A stretch of 25,014 bases of DNA from NCBI GenBank assembly GCA_002495535.1, contig DAFX01000098.1, positions 7,077 to 32,090 on the forward strand. Direction: 5' to 3'. The position numbers and the translations under genes are program-made. Source of the DNA: Euryarchaeota archaeon UBA433. Lineage in GTDB: Archaea > Thermoplasmatota > Poseidoniia > Poseidoniales > Poseidoniaceae. Shown piece after piece: positions 16,713 to 24,480 of this stretch; position 1 is the stretch's first letter; each line of letters starts with the position of its first letter. The notes below the pieces were generated by a model. It worked only from the letters and a program-made list of their open reading frames with translations. It had not been told where the DNA came from and ran no database searches.

Positions 16713-16919
16713 ATGGGATTCTGCATCAGCTGCGGTCAACAACACCAAGATGGTATTCGCTTCTGCAGATTTTGTGGCAACCAACAGCCAGGAGAGCAAC
16801 TTTTGATGCGCCTGCGCCAGGAAGCAGAACAAATCCACTACATGCGGTTGCAGATGCAAGCCGCCCAGCAACAATTTGCTGCCAACAACCAATTCCAACA
16901 GCAACCACCGCGCTGGTGA
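16713..16919 (+). CDS. Small zinc ribbon protein with Gln-rich tail
   Basis: A 68-residue protein. The first 22 residues form a compact zinc ribbon with CISC (4, 7) and CRFC (18, 21), the pattern seen in many archaeal one-domain zinc ribbons. An amphipathic helix (about 28-52) follows, then a Gln/Asn-rich end. The ATG at 16713 is preceded by GGAGG-like bases near 16700. It sits between the unrecognised 365-residue gene and the methyltransferase, the latter 5 bases downstream. It may be a partner subunit of one of them; METTL5 proteins elsewhere need the zinc protein TRMT112, but this ribbon shows no clear TRMT112 similarity. Confidence 0.75.
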   Translation: MGFCISCGQQHQDGIRFCRFCGNQQPGEQLLMRLRQEAEQIHYMRLQMQAAQQQFAANNQFQQQPPRW

Positions 16920-16924
16920 GTTGA

Positions 16925-17587
16925 ATGCGGCCTAAACACTTGGCCATCGAACTATCAAAGTTACAACCGCACCCTTGCACCTCAGTCGAACTTGAGCAGT
17001 ACGCAACGGAGGGCGACCTTGCGTCATATTGGATGCTTGGTGTCGATCAGGTAGACGATGTGAAAGGAAAACATGTCGTTGATCTTGCTGCGGGCAATGG
17101 GATTCTTGGTTTGGCTACGCTCATGATTGGAGCAGCAAAAGTTACCCTCATTGAAGCGGACCCTGACGTGCTGGATGTGGCCAAAATCAACGCTAAAAAA
17201 ACCACTGAACGCTTTGGTGGCGAAGGGCAAACCTTGCTGGCAACGGTTGGTAACACTCCGATTGAATTCGAGGAAGACGTCGATTTGGTTGTAATGAATC
17301 CTCCTTGGGGCGTTCAAACCGAAAGGGCAGATCGCCCGTTGCTTGAATTTGCTTTCTCCTTAGGGGCGTCTGCCGTCCATGTCATGCACAGCGCGAAAGC
17401 ACGTCACGTGCAAGCAATAGCAAAGGAGTATGGCTATGATGCAGAAATCATGCTTGAAACAGAATTCAGACTCCCTCCGACCTACGCACATCACAGCAAA
17501 GGCAAAGCGACAACGCCAGTCAGATGTTGGCGATTCCACCTGCCGGGTGATGCCAAATTACTCGAGGACGAAAACGAACAGGGCTGA
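16925..17587 (+). CDS. METTL5-like N6-adenine RNA methyltransferase
   Basis: S-adenosylmethionine-dependent methyltransferase; the closest known function is METTL5, which makes m6A in small-subunit rRNA. The 220-residue product carries an N-terminal LEQYAT segment (23-28; METTL5 proteins have LEQYPT), the SAM-binding loop DLAAGNGILGLA (53-64), acidic ribose contact EADP (77-80), and the catalytic NPPWG (125-129). Residues ADRPLLEFA follow, as in METTL5. NPPW/NPPF marks amino-group (N6) methylation. Size matches archaeal and human METTL5 (about 200-210). The start lies 5 bases after the zinc ribbon gene's stop. An HemK-type glutamine methyltransferase is less likely given the N-terminal motif. 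Confidence 0.85.
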   Translation: MRPKHLAIELSKLQPHPCTSVELEQYATEGDLASYWMLGVDQVDDVKGKHVVDLAAGNGILGLATLMIGAAKVTLIEADPDVLDVAKINAKKTTERFGGEGQTLLATVGNTPIEFEEDVDLVVMNPPWGVQTERADRPLLEFAFSLGASAVHVMHSAKARHVQAIAKEYGYDAEIMLETEFRLPPTYAHHSKGKATTPVRCWRFHLPGDAKLLEDENEQG

Positions 17588-17601
17588 GCCCTCGTATGAG
17601 G

Positions 17602-17633
17602 GGTTGAAAAGGGGACGGCCCACCCCTTCAACC
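17602..17633. other. Inverted repeat / hairpin between METTL5-like and Csl4-RRM genes
   Basis: GGTTGAA-AA-GGGG and CCCC-TTCAACC pair over 11 bases with two unpaired A on one side and an 8-base loop (ACGGCCCA). It fills the 5' side of the short gap before the Csl4-RRM gene and starts 15 bases after the methyltransferase stop. A perfect smaller palindrome (AGGGCTGAGCCCT, 17580-17592) overlaps that stop. There is no T-run, so it could be an RNA structure that the downstream RNA-binding protein recognises, or a processing site. Confidence 0.55.
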
Positions 17634-17688
17634 ACGCGAAACAACATGCGTCCTACCTCAGGCCATGTTTGCAAAAGGAATGAATCAC

Positions 17689-19107
17689 ATGACGCCGAGC
17701 CTCGTCACCCCAGGAATGAATGTATCCAGCAGCGCTGATTGCGAAGCTGGTGAAGGAACAATCGAAGTCGACGGTCGCATTGTGGCCACAGCAGTTGGGG
17801 CGTTCACCATCACCGATGGGATCGGAACCGTGAGCCCTGCAAAGTCCATTGTCACGCCAGAAGTCGGCGACACTGTGCTGTGCGAGATTGTCAAATTGAA
17901 CGAAAAGAATGGGGAAGCACAAGTCATCTGCGTTGAAGGAAAGCCCGGAAGCGTACTCCCAGAACACCTCTACGGACAATTCCATGTCACCAATATTGTC
18001 GACCGTTACATGCACCAAACTGCAGATGCAGTTCGACGTCGTGATGTGTGCCGCGCCGAAGTCAAAGAAACCAGTCCAGTCCTCAGAATTTCATTCCGTG
18101 ACCGGGATGACTGTGGCGTCCTGCATGCTATTTGCCCACCATGTGGAGAGACATTGATCGCAGACCAAGATGGGGACTGGAACGTTCGGTGCCCTTCGTG
18201 CAATTTCCAATCCTACCGTGCACTTGCCGACAACTATGGTGCAGGCTGGGCTGAACTTGAACAGGGCGCAAGCGCCCTCAACAACTCAGGAAAGCGCTGG
18301 GGTGCGGCCGCAGAGGCCATGTTTGGCAAAGGACCTGCTGGACGGGCGACTTTCATTGCCGCTGATGTTCGCGAAGACGGGCGAGAGCGCACTTATTTCC
18401 GGTTCGAAGGTGAAGGTGGCGGTCAAGGCCGACGCCCACGAAACGCTCCTGGATGCCGATTGTTCGTCGGGGGATTGCCTCGCGAGGTTGGCACCGAAGA
18501 ACTCCGTGCTTTGTTTGCCGAGCATGGTGACATGACCGATTGCATCGTGCTTACCGACGACAATGGCGTGAACCGTGGATTTGGATTCGTCACCTACAGC
18601 GAAAAGGCGCATGCTGATGCTGCTATCGCAAAACTCGACAAGCACAAAATCAACGGACGACGTATTGGCGTTCGAGATGCGGACAGCGACGACAAGAAGG
18701 GAAAGCGAGAGAAGCGAAGGGACCCCGAGGGGCTCAAACTCTACGTTGGAAACCTTCCATTCAAAGCAACAGAGGAACAACTCAAGGCTATTTTCGATGG
18801 TGTAGCAACGGTGAACGAACTTGTGATGGCGACAGACAACGCTGGAAAACCCAAGGGATTCGCATTTGCCTTCGTCAAAGAGATGGACAAAGGAGAAGAA
18901 ATTGTCTCCAAGCTCAACGGTACAGAATTGCTAGGTCGTAAGATCAAGGTCGACGTATCTCAAGGCGGGAAAAAGGGCGGTAGGGGCGGCAAAGGTGGAA
19001 AGCCGGGCCAATCCGGTGGCAAGTCCAACCGTGAACTCCAAGCAATGCGGGAAGAGGAACAGGACGGCAAGAAAGGCCGCCGACGCCGACGGCCCAAGAA
19101 GGATTGA
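17689..19107 (+). CDS. csl4: Exosome subunit Csl4 fused to two RRM domains and a basic Gly-rich tail
   Basis: Csl4 is a cap protein of the archaeal RNA exosome that helps bind and channel RNA for 3'-5' degradation or tailing. The first 185 residues (472 total from the ATG at 17689) match Csl4: N-terminal LVTPGM and GEGTIEVDGRI, an S1-like domain (about 60-140), and a zinc ribbon CPPC (149, 152) with CPSC (168, 171) ending in DNYG. Ordinary archaeal Csl4 stops about there. Here a linker leads to RRM1 (about 257-330; RNP2 LFVGGL 258-263, RNP1 RGFGFVTY 296-303) and RRM2 (about 349-423; RNP2 LYVGNL, RNP1 KGFAFAFV 389-396). A Gly/Lys/Arg-rich tail closes the protein. The frame is unbroken. Upstream ATGs at 17665 and 17680 are possible. 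The fusion should add sequence-selective RNA capture to the exosome cap; this is inference. Confidence 0.92.
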   Translation: MTPSLVTPGMNVSSSADCEAGEGTIEVDGRIVATAVGAFTITDGIGTVSPAKSIVTPEVGDTVLCEIVKLNEKNGEAQVICVEGKPGSVLPEHLYGQFHVTNIVDRYMHQTADAVRRRDVCRAEVKETSPVLRISFRDRDDCGVLHAICPPCGETLIADQDGDWNVRCPSCNFQSYRALADNYGAGWAELEQGASALNNSGKRWGAAAEAMFGKGPAGRATFIAADVREDGRERTYFRFEGEGGGQGRRPRNAPGCRLFVGGLPREVGTEELRALFAEHGDMTDCIVLTDDNGVNRGFGFVTYSEKAHADAAIAKLDKHKINGRRIGVRDADSDDKKGKREKRRDPEGLKLYVGNLPFKATEEQLKAIFDGVATVNELVMATDNAGKPKGFAFAFVKEMDKGEEIVSKLNGTELLGRKIKVDVSQGGKKGGRGGKGGKPGQSGGKSNRELQAMREEEQDGKKGRRRRRPKKD

Positions 19108-19133
19108 AGTCCAAATCATGCAGGTTGGTCAAT

Positions 19134-20906
19134 ATGGCCGAGGCGCATAAACCAACTTGGCTTGTCGTTGATGGCTACGAAGATGAACCGGCGGCGTTCG
19201 GCGTCCCACCATATGTTGGCTTTCACATCCGCTACCTGTGTGGCGTGCTCGAAGCTGCCAACATCGATTATGAGTACATCACGATTGATGCTTGGCGCAT
19301 GTTCATCCGCCAGGAAGGCGAGGACGCTGCACGAAACCGCCTCGCAAACATAGCCGGATTGGCATGCATTGCCGGTGCAGTTGTTCCCGGCAGGTACCTG
19401 CGTGGGACACCAATTTCGCTCAAAGAAACGCGGGAGATCATCCGCTCCCTTCCTGCTTCAACACCGGCCCTGTTTGGTGGCTGGGCGATTCGTGGATGGA
19501 AGCAACAAGGATGGTCACCGCTGCAAGCAAACCTCTTTTTGGCGCTGCAGGACACCGATGCTACGCTGCATGAATACCTCAAAACAGGCAGGTGGTCACA
19601 CCAGCGCAGAAGCCCAGAGCAATGGACCGAATGGGCACAGGCTGGAGCATCGAGCAAAGCCGTGACCAGCCATCCGGACCTTGGTGATGAAACGAAGCCT
19701 GGCCCACTCACCTATGAGGTCGAAGTGTACCAGGGTTGCGTGCGGTACAAACGCGGGTGCAAATTCTGTATTGAACCAAAGAAAGGAGTGCCAATTTGGC
19801 GAACGCCAGAAGACATCATCGAAGAAGTTCGTCGAGCGCACGATGCTGGCGTCAAGCACGTGCGATTGGGTGGCATGACCGACACCTACACCTACATGGC
19901 CGACGGTGTGCGTGAACTTGAGTACCCCATTCCAAATCCTGAGCCGATCGCTCGCCTTCTGCACGGATTGCGAGAAGATGAGCGTTTGGACATATTGCAC
20001 ACCGATAATGGCAACCCTTCAATCATCGCTCAAAACCTTGAACCTTCAGAAGAGATCACCAAAACGCTTGTGGAAACGCTGTCAGACGGAGCTGTGCTTT
20101 CGTTTGGTTTGGAATCTGCAGACCCGAGCGTGCATGAAGCCAATTGGCTCAATTGCGACCCACATCAACTCAAGACGGCGATTCGATTGATCAACAAATA
20201 CGGAAAAGAGCGAGGGGCTCGGGGGCTGCCTAAACTACTCCCTGGCCTCAATTTCATCGCAGGCCTGAATGGGGAATCTGAATCAACCTACCAAATGAAC
20301 TTGGATTTGCTCCATGAAATTCGCAGAGAGGGTTTGCTCTTGCGCAGGATCAACATTCGTCAAGTTGAGGGCGAAGGGTTCCAAGAGATTCCTGAACAGG
20401 CGTTCAAATCGTTCAAGACTACCGTACGCGATACGATCGACAAACCATTGCTCGAAGATTTATTCCCTTTGGGAAAAATCTTGTCCGATGTGCATTGGGA
20501 GGCTCATGACGGTCGGACTCGACTGCCAGCACACCTCGCTGAAGCGCACACTGCAGAAACATCCAGAGGGAAAGCGGGGATCACATTTGGCCGACAAATC
20601 GGTGCCTATCCGATCCTGATTGGCGTCGAATATCATATCCCACTCGAAACACAATCCAACATCGTCATCACCGGGCATGGCGCACGTTCGATCACCGGTG
20701 TGGAAACGGGTCTCAATCACCAGACCATGTCTCAAAAACAACTGGAAGCGATTCCTGGCATCGGGCAAAAAACAGCATGGAAGCTCATCAGTCAGCGGGC
20801 AAAGCAAACGTCGAAAGGAAGGCCATCTTTTGAATCTCCAGCCTCTTGGTTTGAACAAAGCAAGATTGAATGGAATGAAGACTATTCAATTTATTTTGAT
20901 GTGTAG
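19134..20906 (+). CDS. Radical SAM enzyme with C-terminal helix-hairpin-helix (COG1031-like)
   Basis: Uses an iron-sulfur cluster and S-adenosylmethionine to make a radical; the substrate of this archaeal family is not known to me. The 590-residue product has an N-terminal domain with Rossmann-like hydrophobic strands (1 to about 185), which could bind a cofactor. The radical SAM barrel carries cluster ligands Cys202, Cys209 and Cys212, a C-x6-C-x2-C spacing instead of the usual C-x3-C-x2-C. Near the C-terminus is a helix-hairpin-helix, IPGIGQKTAW (about 540-549), typical of nucleic-acid backbone binding. Together these suggest modification of RNA or DNA, in keeping with the RNA genes upstream. 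The ATG at 19134 is preferred over a TTG at 19104 that overlaps the Csl4 stop. The family call is from memory of the motif set. Confidence 0.83.
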   Translation: MAEAHKPTWLVVDGYEDEPAAFGVPPYVGFHIRYLCGVLEAANIDYEYITIDAWRMFIRQEGEDAARNRLANIAGLACIAGAVVPGRYLRGTPISLKETREIIRSLPASTPALFGGWAIRGWKQQGWSPLQANLFLALQDTDATLHEYLKTGRWSHQRRSPEQWTEWAQAGASSKAVTSHPDLGDETKPGPLTYEVEVYQGCVRYKRGCKFCIEPKKGVPIWRTPEDIIEEVRRAHDAGVKHVRLGGMTDTYTYMADGVRELEYPIPNPEPIARLLHGLREDERLDILHTDNGNPSIIAQNLEPSEEITKTLVETLSDGAVLSFGLESADPSVHEANWLNCDPHQLKTAIRLINKYGKERGARGLPKLLPGLNFIAGLNGESESTYQMNLDLLHEIRREGLLLRRINIRQVEGEGFQEIPEQAFKSFKTTVRDTIDKPLLEDLFPLGKILSDVHWEAHDGRTRLPAHLAEAHTAETSRGKAGITFGRQIGAYPILIGVEYHIPLETQSNIVITGHGARSITGVETGLNHQTMSQKQLEAIPGIGQKTAWKLISQRAKQTSKGRPSFESPASWFEQSKIEWNEDYSIYFDV

Positions 20907-20954
20907 ACTATTCCTTAGACAACTTGGAAGCAACAACCCGGATTGCAAAAGAGG

Positions 20955-20961
20955 AATAATC
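20955..20961 (+). promoter_or_regulatory. Possible TATA element upstream of the uracil-DNA glycosylase gene
   Basis: AATAATC in an AT-rich patch of the 94-base gap. A start of transcription about 25 bases on would give a leader of roughly 15-20 bases containing TTAGGA before the ATG at 21001. Weak match, so tentative. Confidence 0.25.
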
Positions 20962-21000
20962 TTCGAATAGAATCATGTGATGCCCTCCTTAGGACACTAC

Positions 21001-21777
21001 ATGAGCACTGTAGAACGGCTGAAGCAAGCCGCACTTCGGCTTTCATCACTGTGCAACGCATCGATTGACGTCATCGAAGCAAAGTCGGATGTGGCCCATG
21101 CTACAAATCCGCTGGATTACGCTTGGCCTCACCACGTGCAATACCTCGAGCAGTGGGGTGGGCTTGGAGCCAAAACTCTGCTTTTAGGAATGAACCCTGG
21201 ACCTTGGGGCATGGCTCAAACCGGCGTTCCCTTTGGAGCAACAAAGGTGGCTCAGGACTTCTTGAACATCGAACCAAAACAACTCGCCACCCCTTCGAAC
21301 GCACATCCAAAGCGGCAGATAGAAGGCATGGCCCTTGAACGACAGGAAATTTCCGGCACACGGCTGTGGAACCTGATGGAAGGGCATTACGGATCTGCTA
21401 AGTCGACCTTTGAGAACATCTTCGTCGTCAACCACTGCCCGCTGCTTTTGCTTGGCGAACGGGGCCAAAACATCACACCAAACAAAGTGCCAAAAGCAAT
21501 CATTGATCCAATTTTGGATGCTTGCGATGAACATCTGAAGCAGGTGGTCGACCTTTTGGGAATCACGCACATCATTGGCATCGGGAAGTATGCCGAAGAA
21601 CGGGCTCGAAAGGCGTTCAATGCCCCTAAAAAAGGAAACGGAGCGACTGTTGCCGGGCGTGAAATCATCATTGATACCTGTTGGCATCCAAGCCCTGCAA
21701 GTCCACTTGCAAACAAAAACGACGGGGCAGATTGGCGAGCAAATGTCATCGCCTGCCTTGAACGAAACCGGAACTGA
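21001..21777 (+). CDS. SMUG1-like single-strand-selective uracil-DNA glycosylase
   Basis: Removes uracil (and likely 5-hydroxymethyluracil or related lesions) from DNA to begin base excision repair. The 258-residue product contains the SMUG1 signature almost intact: GMNPGPWGMAQTGVPFG (63-79), where Asn65 corresponds to the water-activating Asn. It also has a helix with NHCPLLLL (144-151), and HPSPASP with His229 at the minor-groove/catalytic loop followed by LANK, as in vertebrate SMUG1. Length matches SMUG1 (about 270). ATG at 21001 is chosen because AGGA lies 7 bases upstream; a GTG/ATG pair at 20977-20982 is an alternative. The gene follows the radical SAM gene and overlaps no neighbour. 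SMUG1 was first seen as an animal enzyme, with scattered prokaryotic members, so its presence here is of interest. Confidence 0.88.
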   Translation: MSTVERLKQAALRLSSLCNASIDVIEAKSDVAHATNPLDYAWPHHVQYLEQWGGLGAKTLLLGMNPGPWGMAQTGVPFGATKVAQDFLNIEPKQLATPSNAHPKRQIEGMALERQEISGTRLWNLMEGHYGSAKSTFENIFVVNHCPLLLLGERGQNITPNKVPKAIIDPILDACDEHLKQVVDLLGITHIIGIGKYAEERARKAFNAPKKGNGATVAGREIIIDTCWHPSPASPLANKNDGADWRANVIACLERNRN

Positions 21778-21832
21778 TTCCTCATCGAAAACCGGCGAAC
21801 CCTTCAAGTGCTTAATGCAACACTTACTGTTC

Positions 21833-23737
21833 ATGGCAGAACTACAGATGGCTTGGGAACGTCAACCGGACGACAGACAATGGAAACAACCTGAAGGTGA
21901 CGATCCTCGAACCCTCTATCAAATGTTGATGACAAGCGTCGAGCGATTTGGCTCGAACCAGTGCTTTGGTTACATCCCAGAAAAAGGGATGCCGCGTACC
22001 CATTTGACCTACGATGAATTTGGAGGTTTGTCAACCGCTGTCGCACAACGCCTTGCTGATTTGGGTGTTGAAACTGGCGACAGAGTGGCCATGATCCTCG
22101 ACAACAGTGTCGAATGGGCTGCCATTTCATACGGTACGAACGCTATTGGCGCTGCTTACACCGCAATGTACACTCACCAACACGGTGCTGAATGGGCGTA
22201 CATTCTCAACGATTCAACGCCGACACTTTTGGCCGTAGCAAACACCGGAGTGCTCGACAAACTTGTCGAACACCTACCATCTGAAGCAAGTGCTTGGCCA
22301 AAGGCTGGTATTTTGTTGATGGGCGAAGACCCTGCAAACGAATTGCCACCTAAGGGCATCGAAGTTCACAACTGGACTGAATTCGTTGCTGCTGGCCGTG
22401 CCTCGGAAAACACATTTGAAATTGCAGACGATCCATTTGCGCTCAACACCCTCATCTACACATCCGGGACCACTGGAAACCCGAAGGGTGTTATGCTCAG
22501 CAATTGGAACACACTGTCCAACATTCTCTGTGTTCAATCGGCATTCAAGGTCTATGTTGGCGATAAAAACGCTGCATTCCTTCCTTGGGCCCACTCCTTT
22601 GGAAGCACGTTTGACCTTCATTGGATGATTCGCTGTGGCGTGCACATCAATTTGATTTCTGACCTCACACGAATTGCTGACGAGTGCATTGAAATCAAGC
22701 CGGCAGTTCTTCTTGCTGTGCCACGTGTGTGGAACAAGTTCTACGACCGTGTGAACAGCCAATTCGCATCTTCCCCAGTCAAGCGTTTCCTTTCTGGAAA
22801 AGCCCGCAAGCACGCTTCAAAGCGCATCGCTAAGGCTGGCGTGGAATGTGACGCAGTACCAGCACAAGGAGTGCTCGACAAGTTCTATGACAAGGTCATT
22901 TGGTCGAAGGTTCGAGCCCGCTTCGGTGGAAATATCCGCTTCTGTATGTCGGGTGCTGCCGCACTTTCCCCTGACGTTGCCGAGTTCATCCAAATGGTTG
23001 GATTCAGCTGCTACGAGGGCTACGGACTCACTGAAACCTCTCCACTTGTTGCCGCAAACGGCTGGGCTGGACCTGGCACCTCGAAACTCCGATGCGTTGG
23101 CCGAGTTGCCAACGGAGTGAAGGTGACCATCGACACCGATGCTTGGGACGACCCTGAACGACCTGACGAAGGTGAAATCATCGTTCACGGGCCAAACGTG
23201 ATGATGGGCTATTGGAACAACGAAGAGGCGACCAAAGAAGTGATCATCGAACCTGGCGTGTTCAGGACTGGCGACCTTGGTAAACTCAACGGAGACTTCT
23301 TGGCCATCACAGGCCGTGTCAAGAGCCAATTCAAACTTGAGAACGGAAAATACGTTTCTCCGGCCCCTCTGGAAGAAAACGTCAAACTTTCACCGTTTGT
23401 GGAACAATGCGTGCTCGACGGACGAAACATGCTCCGAACCTACCTTGTGGTTCATCCAAACATGGAGAACCTCAAGCCCGCTCTCAAATCAGCTGGCCTT
23501 GACGTTTCAGGCAGCAATGCAGACATTTGTGCTCGAAAGGAAGTCAACGATTGGTTGTTGAGCGAATTGAAAGCAAACAGCATGAAGGCCCCTGTTTGGA
23601 AGGGTTACGAAGTAGCTGCCACCTTGATCCTCGACCCCGTTGAATGGACCACTGACAACGACATGTTGACACCATCCATGAAGGTCAAGTTGCGAAACTT
23701 GTTGGCTCACCACGAAGAAGCCATCAAAGCAATTTGA
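21833..23737 (+). CDS. Long-chain acyl-CoA synthetase (AMP-forming)
   Basis: Activates a fatty acid with ATP to an acyl-adenylate and then an acyl-CoA, the first step of fatty-acid use or lipid remodelling. The 634-residue product has the ANL-family motifs: P-loop LIYTSGTTGNPKG (from 207), YGLTETSP (from 397), the adenine/ribose-binding TGDLG with Asp481, and the hinge region ITGRVKSQFKLENGKYVSP. The last fits the ACSBG/long-chain subgroup, where KLENGKYV is typical. Length and an N-terminal domain with THLTYDEF also fit. The open frame reaches back into the preceding gene; ATGs at 21815 and 21833 lie after its stop, and 21833 gives MAELQMAWE. No signal peptide or membrane helix is seen. Substrate chain length is not predictable. 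Confidence 0.9.
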   Translation: MAELQMAWERQPDDRQWKQPEGDDPRTLYQMLMTSVERFGSNQCFGYIPEKGMPRTHLTYDEFGGLSTAVAQRLADLGVETGDRVAMILDNSVEWAAISYGTNAIGAAYTAMYTHQHGAEWAYILNDSTPTLLAVANTGVLDKLVEHLPSEASAWPKAGILLMGEDPANELPPKGIEVHNWTEFVAAGRASENTFEIADDPFALNTLIYTSGTTGNPKGVMLSNWNTLSNILCVQSAFKVYVGDKNAAFLPWAHSFGSTFDLHWMIRCGVHINLISDLTRIADECIEIKPAVLLAVPRVWNKFYDRVNSQFASSPVKRFLSGKARKHASKRIAKAGVECDAVPAQGVLDKFYDKVIWSKVRARFGGNIRFCMSGAAALSPDVAEFIQMVGFSCYEGYGLTETSPLVAANGWAGPGTSKLRCVGRVANGVKVTIDTDAWDDPERPDEGEIIVHGPNVMMGYWNNEEATKEVIIEPGVFRTGDLGKLNGDFLAITGRVKSQFKLENGKYVSPAPLEENVKLSPFVEQCVLDGRNMLRTYLVVHPNMENLKPALKSAGLDVSGSNADICARKEVNDWLLSELKANSMKAPVWKGYEVAATLILDPVEWTTDNDMLTPSMKVKLRNLLAHHEEAIKAI

Positions 23738-23749
23738 TGACCGGGAAAA

Positions 23750-23765
23750 GGAAACAAAGGTTTCC
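23750..23765 (+). terminator. Small hairpin after the acyl-CoA synthetase gene
   Basis: GGAAAC and GTTTCC pair around AAAG 12 bases after the stop. A run of five T (23817-23821) lies about 50 bases further on. Archaeal termination depends mostly on T-runs, so the T-run may be the actual end and the hairpin a 3' stabiliser. Confidence 0.4.
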
Positions 23766-23829
23766 AAGGCTGTTGGTTTCAAATCAAATAGTAAGTAATT
23801 TGGCGCGAAAGAGCACTTTTTGCGATTAC

Positions 23830-23836
23830 ACTATAA
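23830..23836 (+). promoter_or_regulatory. TATA box for a leaderless transcript
   Basis: ACTATAA lies 25-31 bases before the ATG at 23861. This is the normal archaeal TATA-to-start-site distance, so transcription should begin at or next to the start codon. No ribosome binding site is visible, in agreement. Confidence 0.6.
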
Positions 23837-23860
23837 CCCGTCGCGTGAACTCATCGTTCA

Positions 23861-24193
23861 ATGATTGCTACTGAAAAGAACAAGGCTTCCTCAGTCAGCA
23901 TTGATTTATCAAAACCAAGAAAGGCACCCCCGCTGTTTCCAAAAATGGTGCAAAAACCGTTTACGATTGCAGCGGTTGTTGGACTTGTTGTCGGGTTGAT
24001 CAATTCCGTTGTGCTCGGCATCCCCTTGCTGTTAAGCGGTCCAACTGGCATCATTCTAGGCCTCCTCGTATGCATCGCTGCGTCTCCAAGCATGCGCAGT
24101 GAAATGGCAGAACACAAGAGGATGGAGTACGAATACAAACGCACTCTAGTGGAACGAAAAGGAAGAGCGAGTGCTTTTACCCAATTCGAGTGA
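23861..24193 (+). CDS. Small membrane protein with two helices, function unknown
   Basis: A 110-residue protein of unrecognised family. Residues 1-32 are a polar, Lys/Pro-containing N-terminus. About 33-54 and 58-75 are two hydrophobic helices with Gly-rich packing faces (VVGLVVGLINSVVLG; GPTGIILGLLV). The last 35 residues form a charged helix rich in Glu, Lys and Arg, probably cytoplasmic. It has its own TATA box placed for a leaderless mRNA. Its stop lies two bases from the stop of the convergent winged-helix-like gene. The small size and charged tail would suit a membrane adaptor, but nothing in the sequence states a role. Confidence 0.72.
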   Translation: MIATEKNKASSVSIDLSKPRKAPPLFPKMVQKPFTIAAVVGLVVGLINSVVLGIPLLLSGPTGIILGLLVCIAASPSMRSEMAEHKRMEYEYKRTLVERKGRASAFTQFE

Positions 24194-24198
24194 ATTCA
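24191..24198. other. Near-abutting convergent stop codons (TGAATTCA)
   Basis: TGA of the small membrane protein (24191-24193) and TGA of the minus-strand gene (24196-24198) are two bases apart and form an eight-base palindrome. This is the second such convergent pair in the window. Confidence 0.85.
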
Positions 24199-24456
24199 AG
24201 CGTTTTGATCCTCGTGATCAAAATTCCAAAGGCTCAACTGAACGCCGTCAATTTCGGTATGCCCACAGTGCATGACAAATGGAGATTTTCGTAACGCCTT
24301 TGAGAGAACATGTGCCCGCACCTCGAAGCCCTGAAGCCTCACAGCCTCAGCGACCTCACGTGTGGTTGCAGGACCATTTTTTCGCAACCACCCAACAACC
24401 CAATCCGCTTCTTTGAGCGTTCGTTGACGCTCTGGTGTCCATCGGTTGCGGCCCAT
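24196..24456 (-). CDS. Small winged-helix-like protein
   Basis: An 86-residue basic protein, probably a DNA-binding regulator. Its sequence reads as three helices and a wing: WTPERQRTLKEADWVVGWLRKN, then PATTREVAEAVRLQG with the spacing of a helix-turn-helix, then VLSKALRKSPFVMHCG leading into a beta hairpin. The open frame continues upstream to 24789, but that part is antisense to the ABC-F gene and has no family resemblance. The ATG at 24456 is favoured, with TTTATT 25-30 bases upstream for a leaderless mRNA. It diverges from the ABC-F gene and could control it. No exact family was recognised. Confidence 0.65.
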   Translation of the reverse strand: MGRNRWTPERQRTLKEADWVVGWLRKNGPATTREVAEAVRLQGFEVRAHVLSKALRKSPFVMHCGHTEIDGVQLSLWNFDHEDQNA

Positions 24457-24480
24457 GGTGGGAAGTGTGCGCCGGTGGTG

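Noticed and set aside
21575..21832. Upstream extension of the acyl-CoA synthetase into the SMUG1 gene
   Set aside because: It overlaps the SMUG1 3' end in another phase and adds nothing resembling the family. The ATG at 21833 fits the enzyme's N-terminus.
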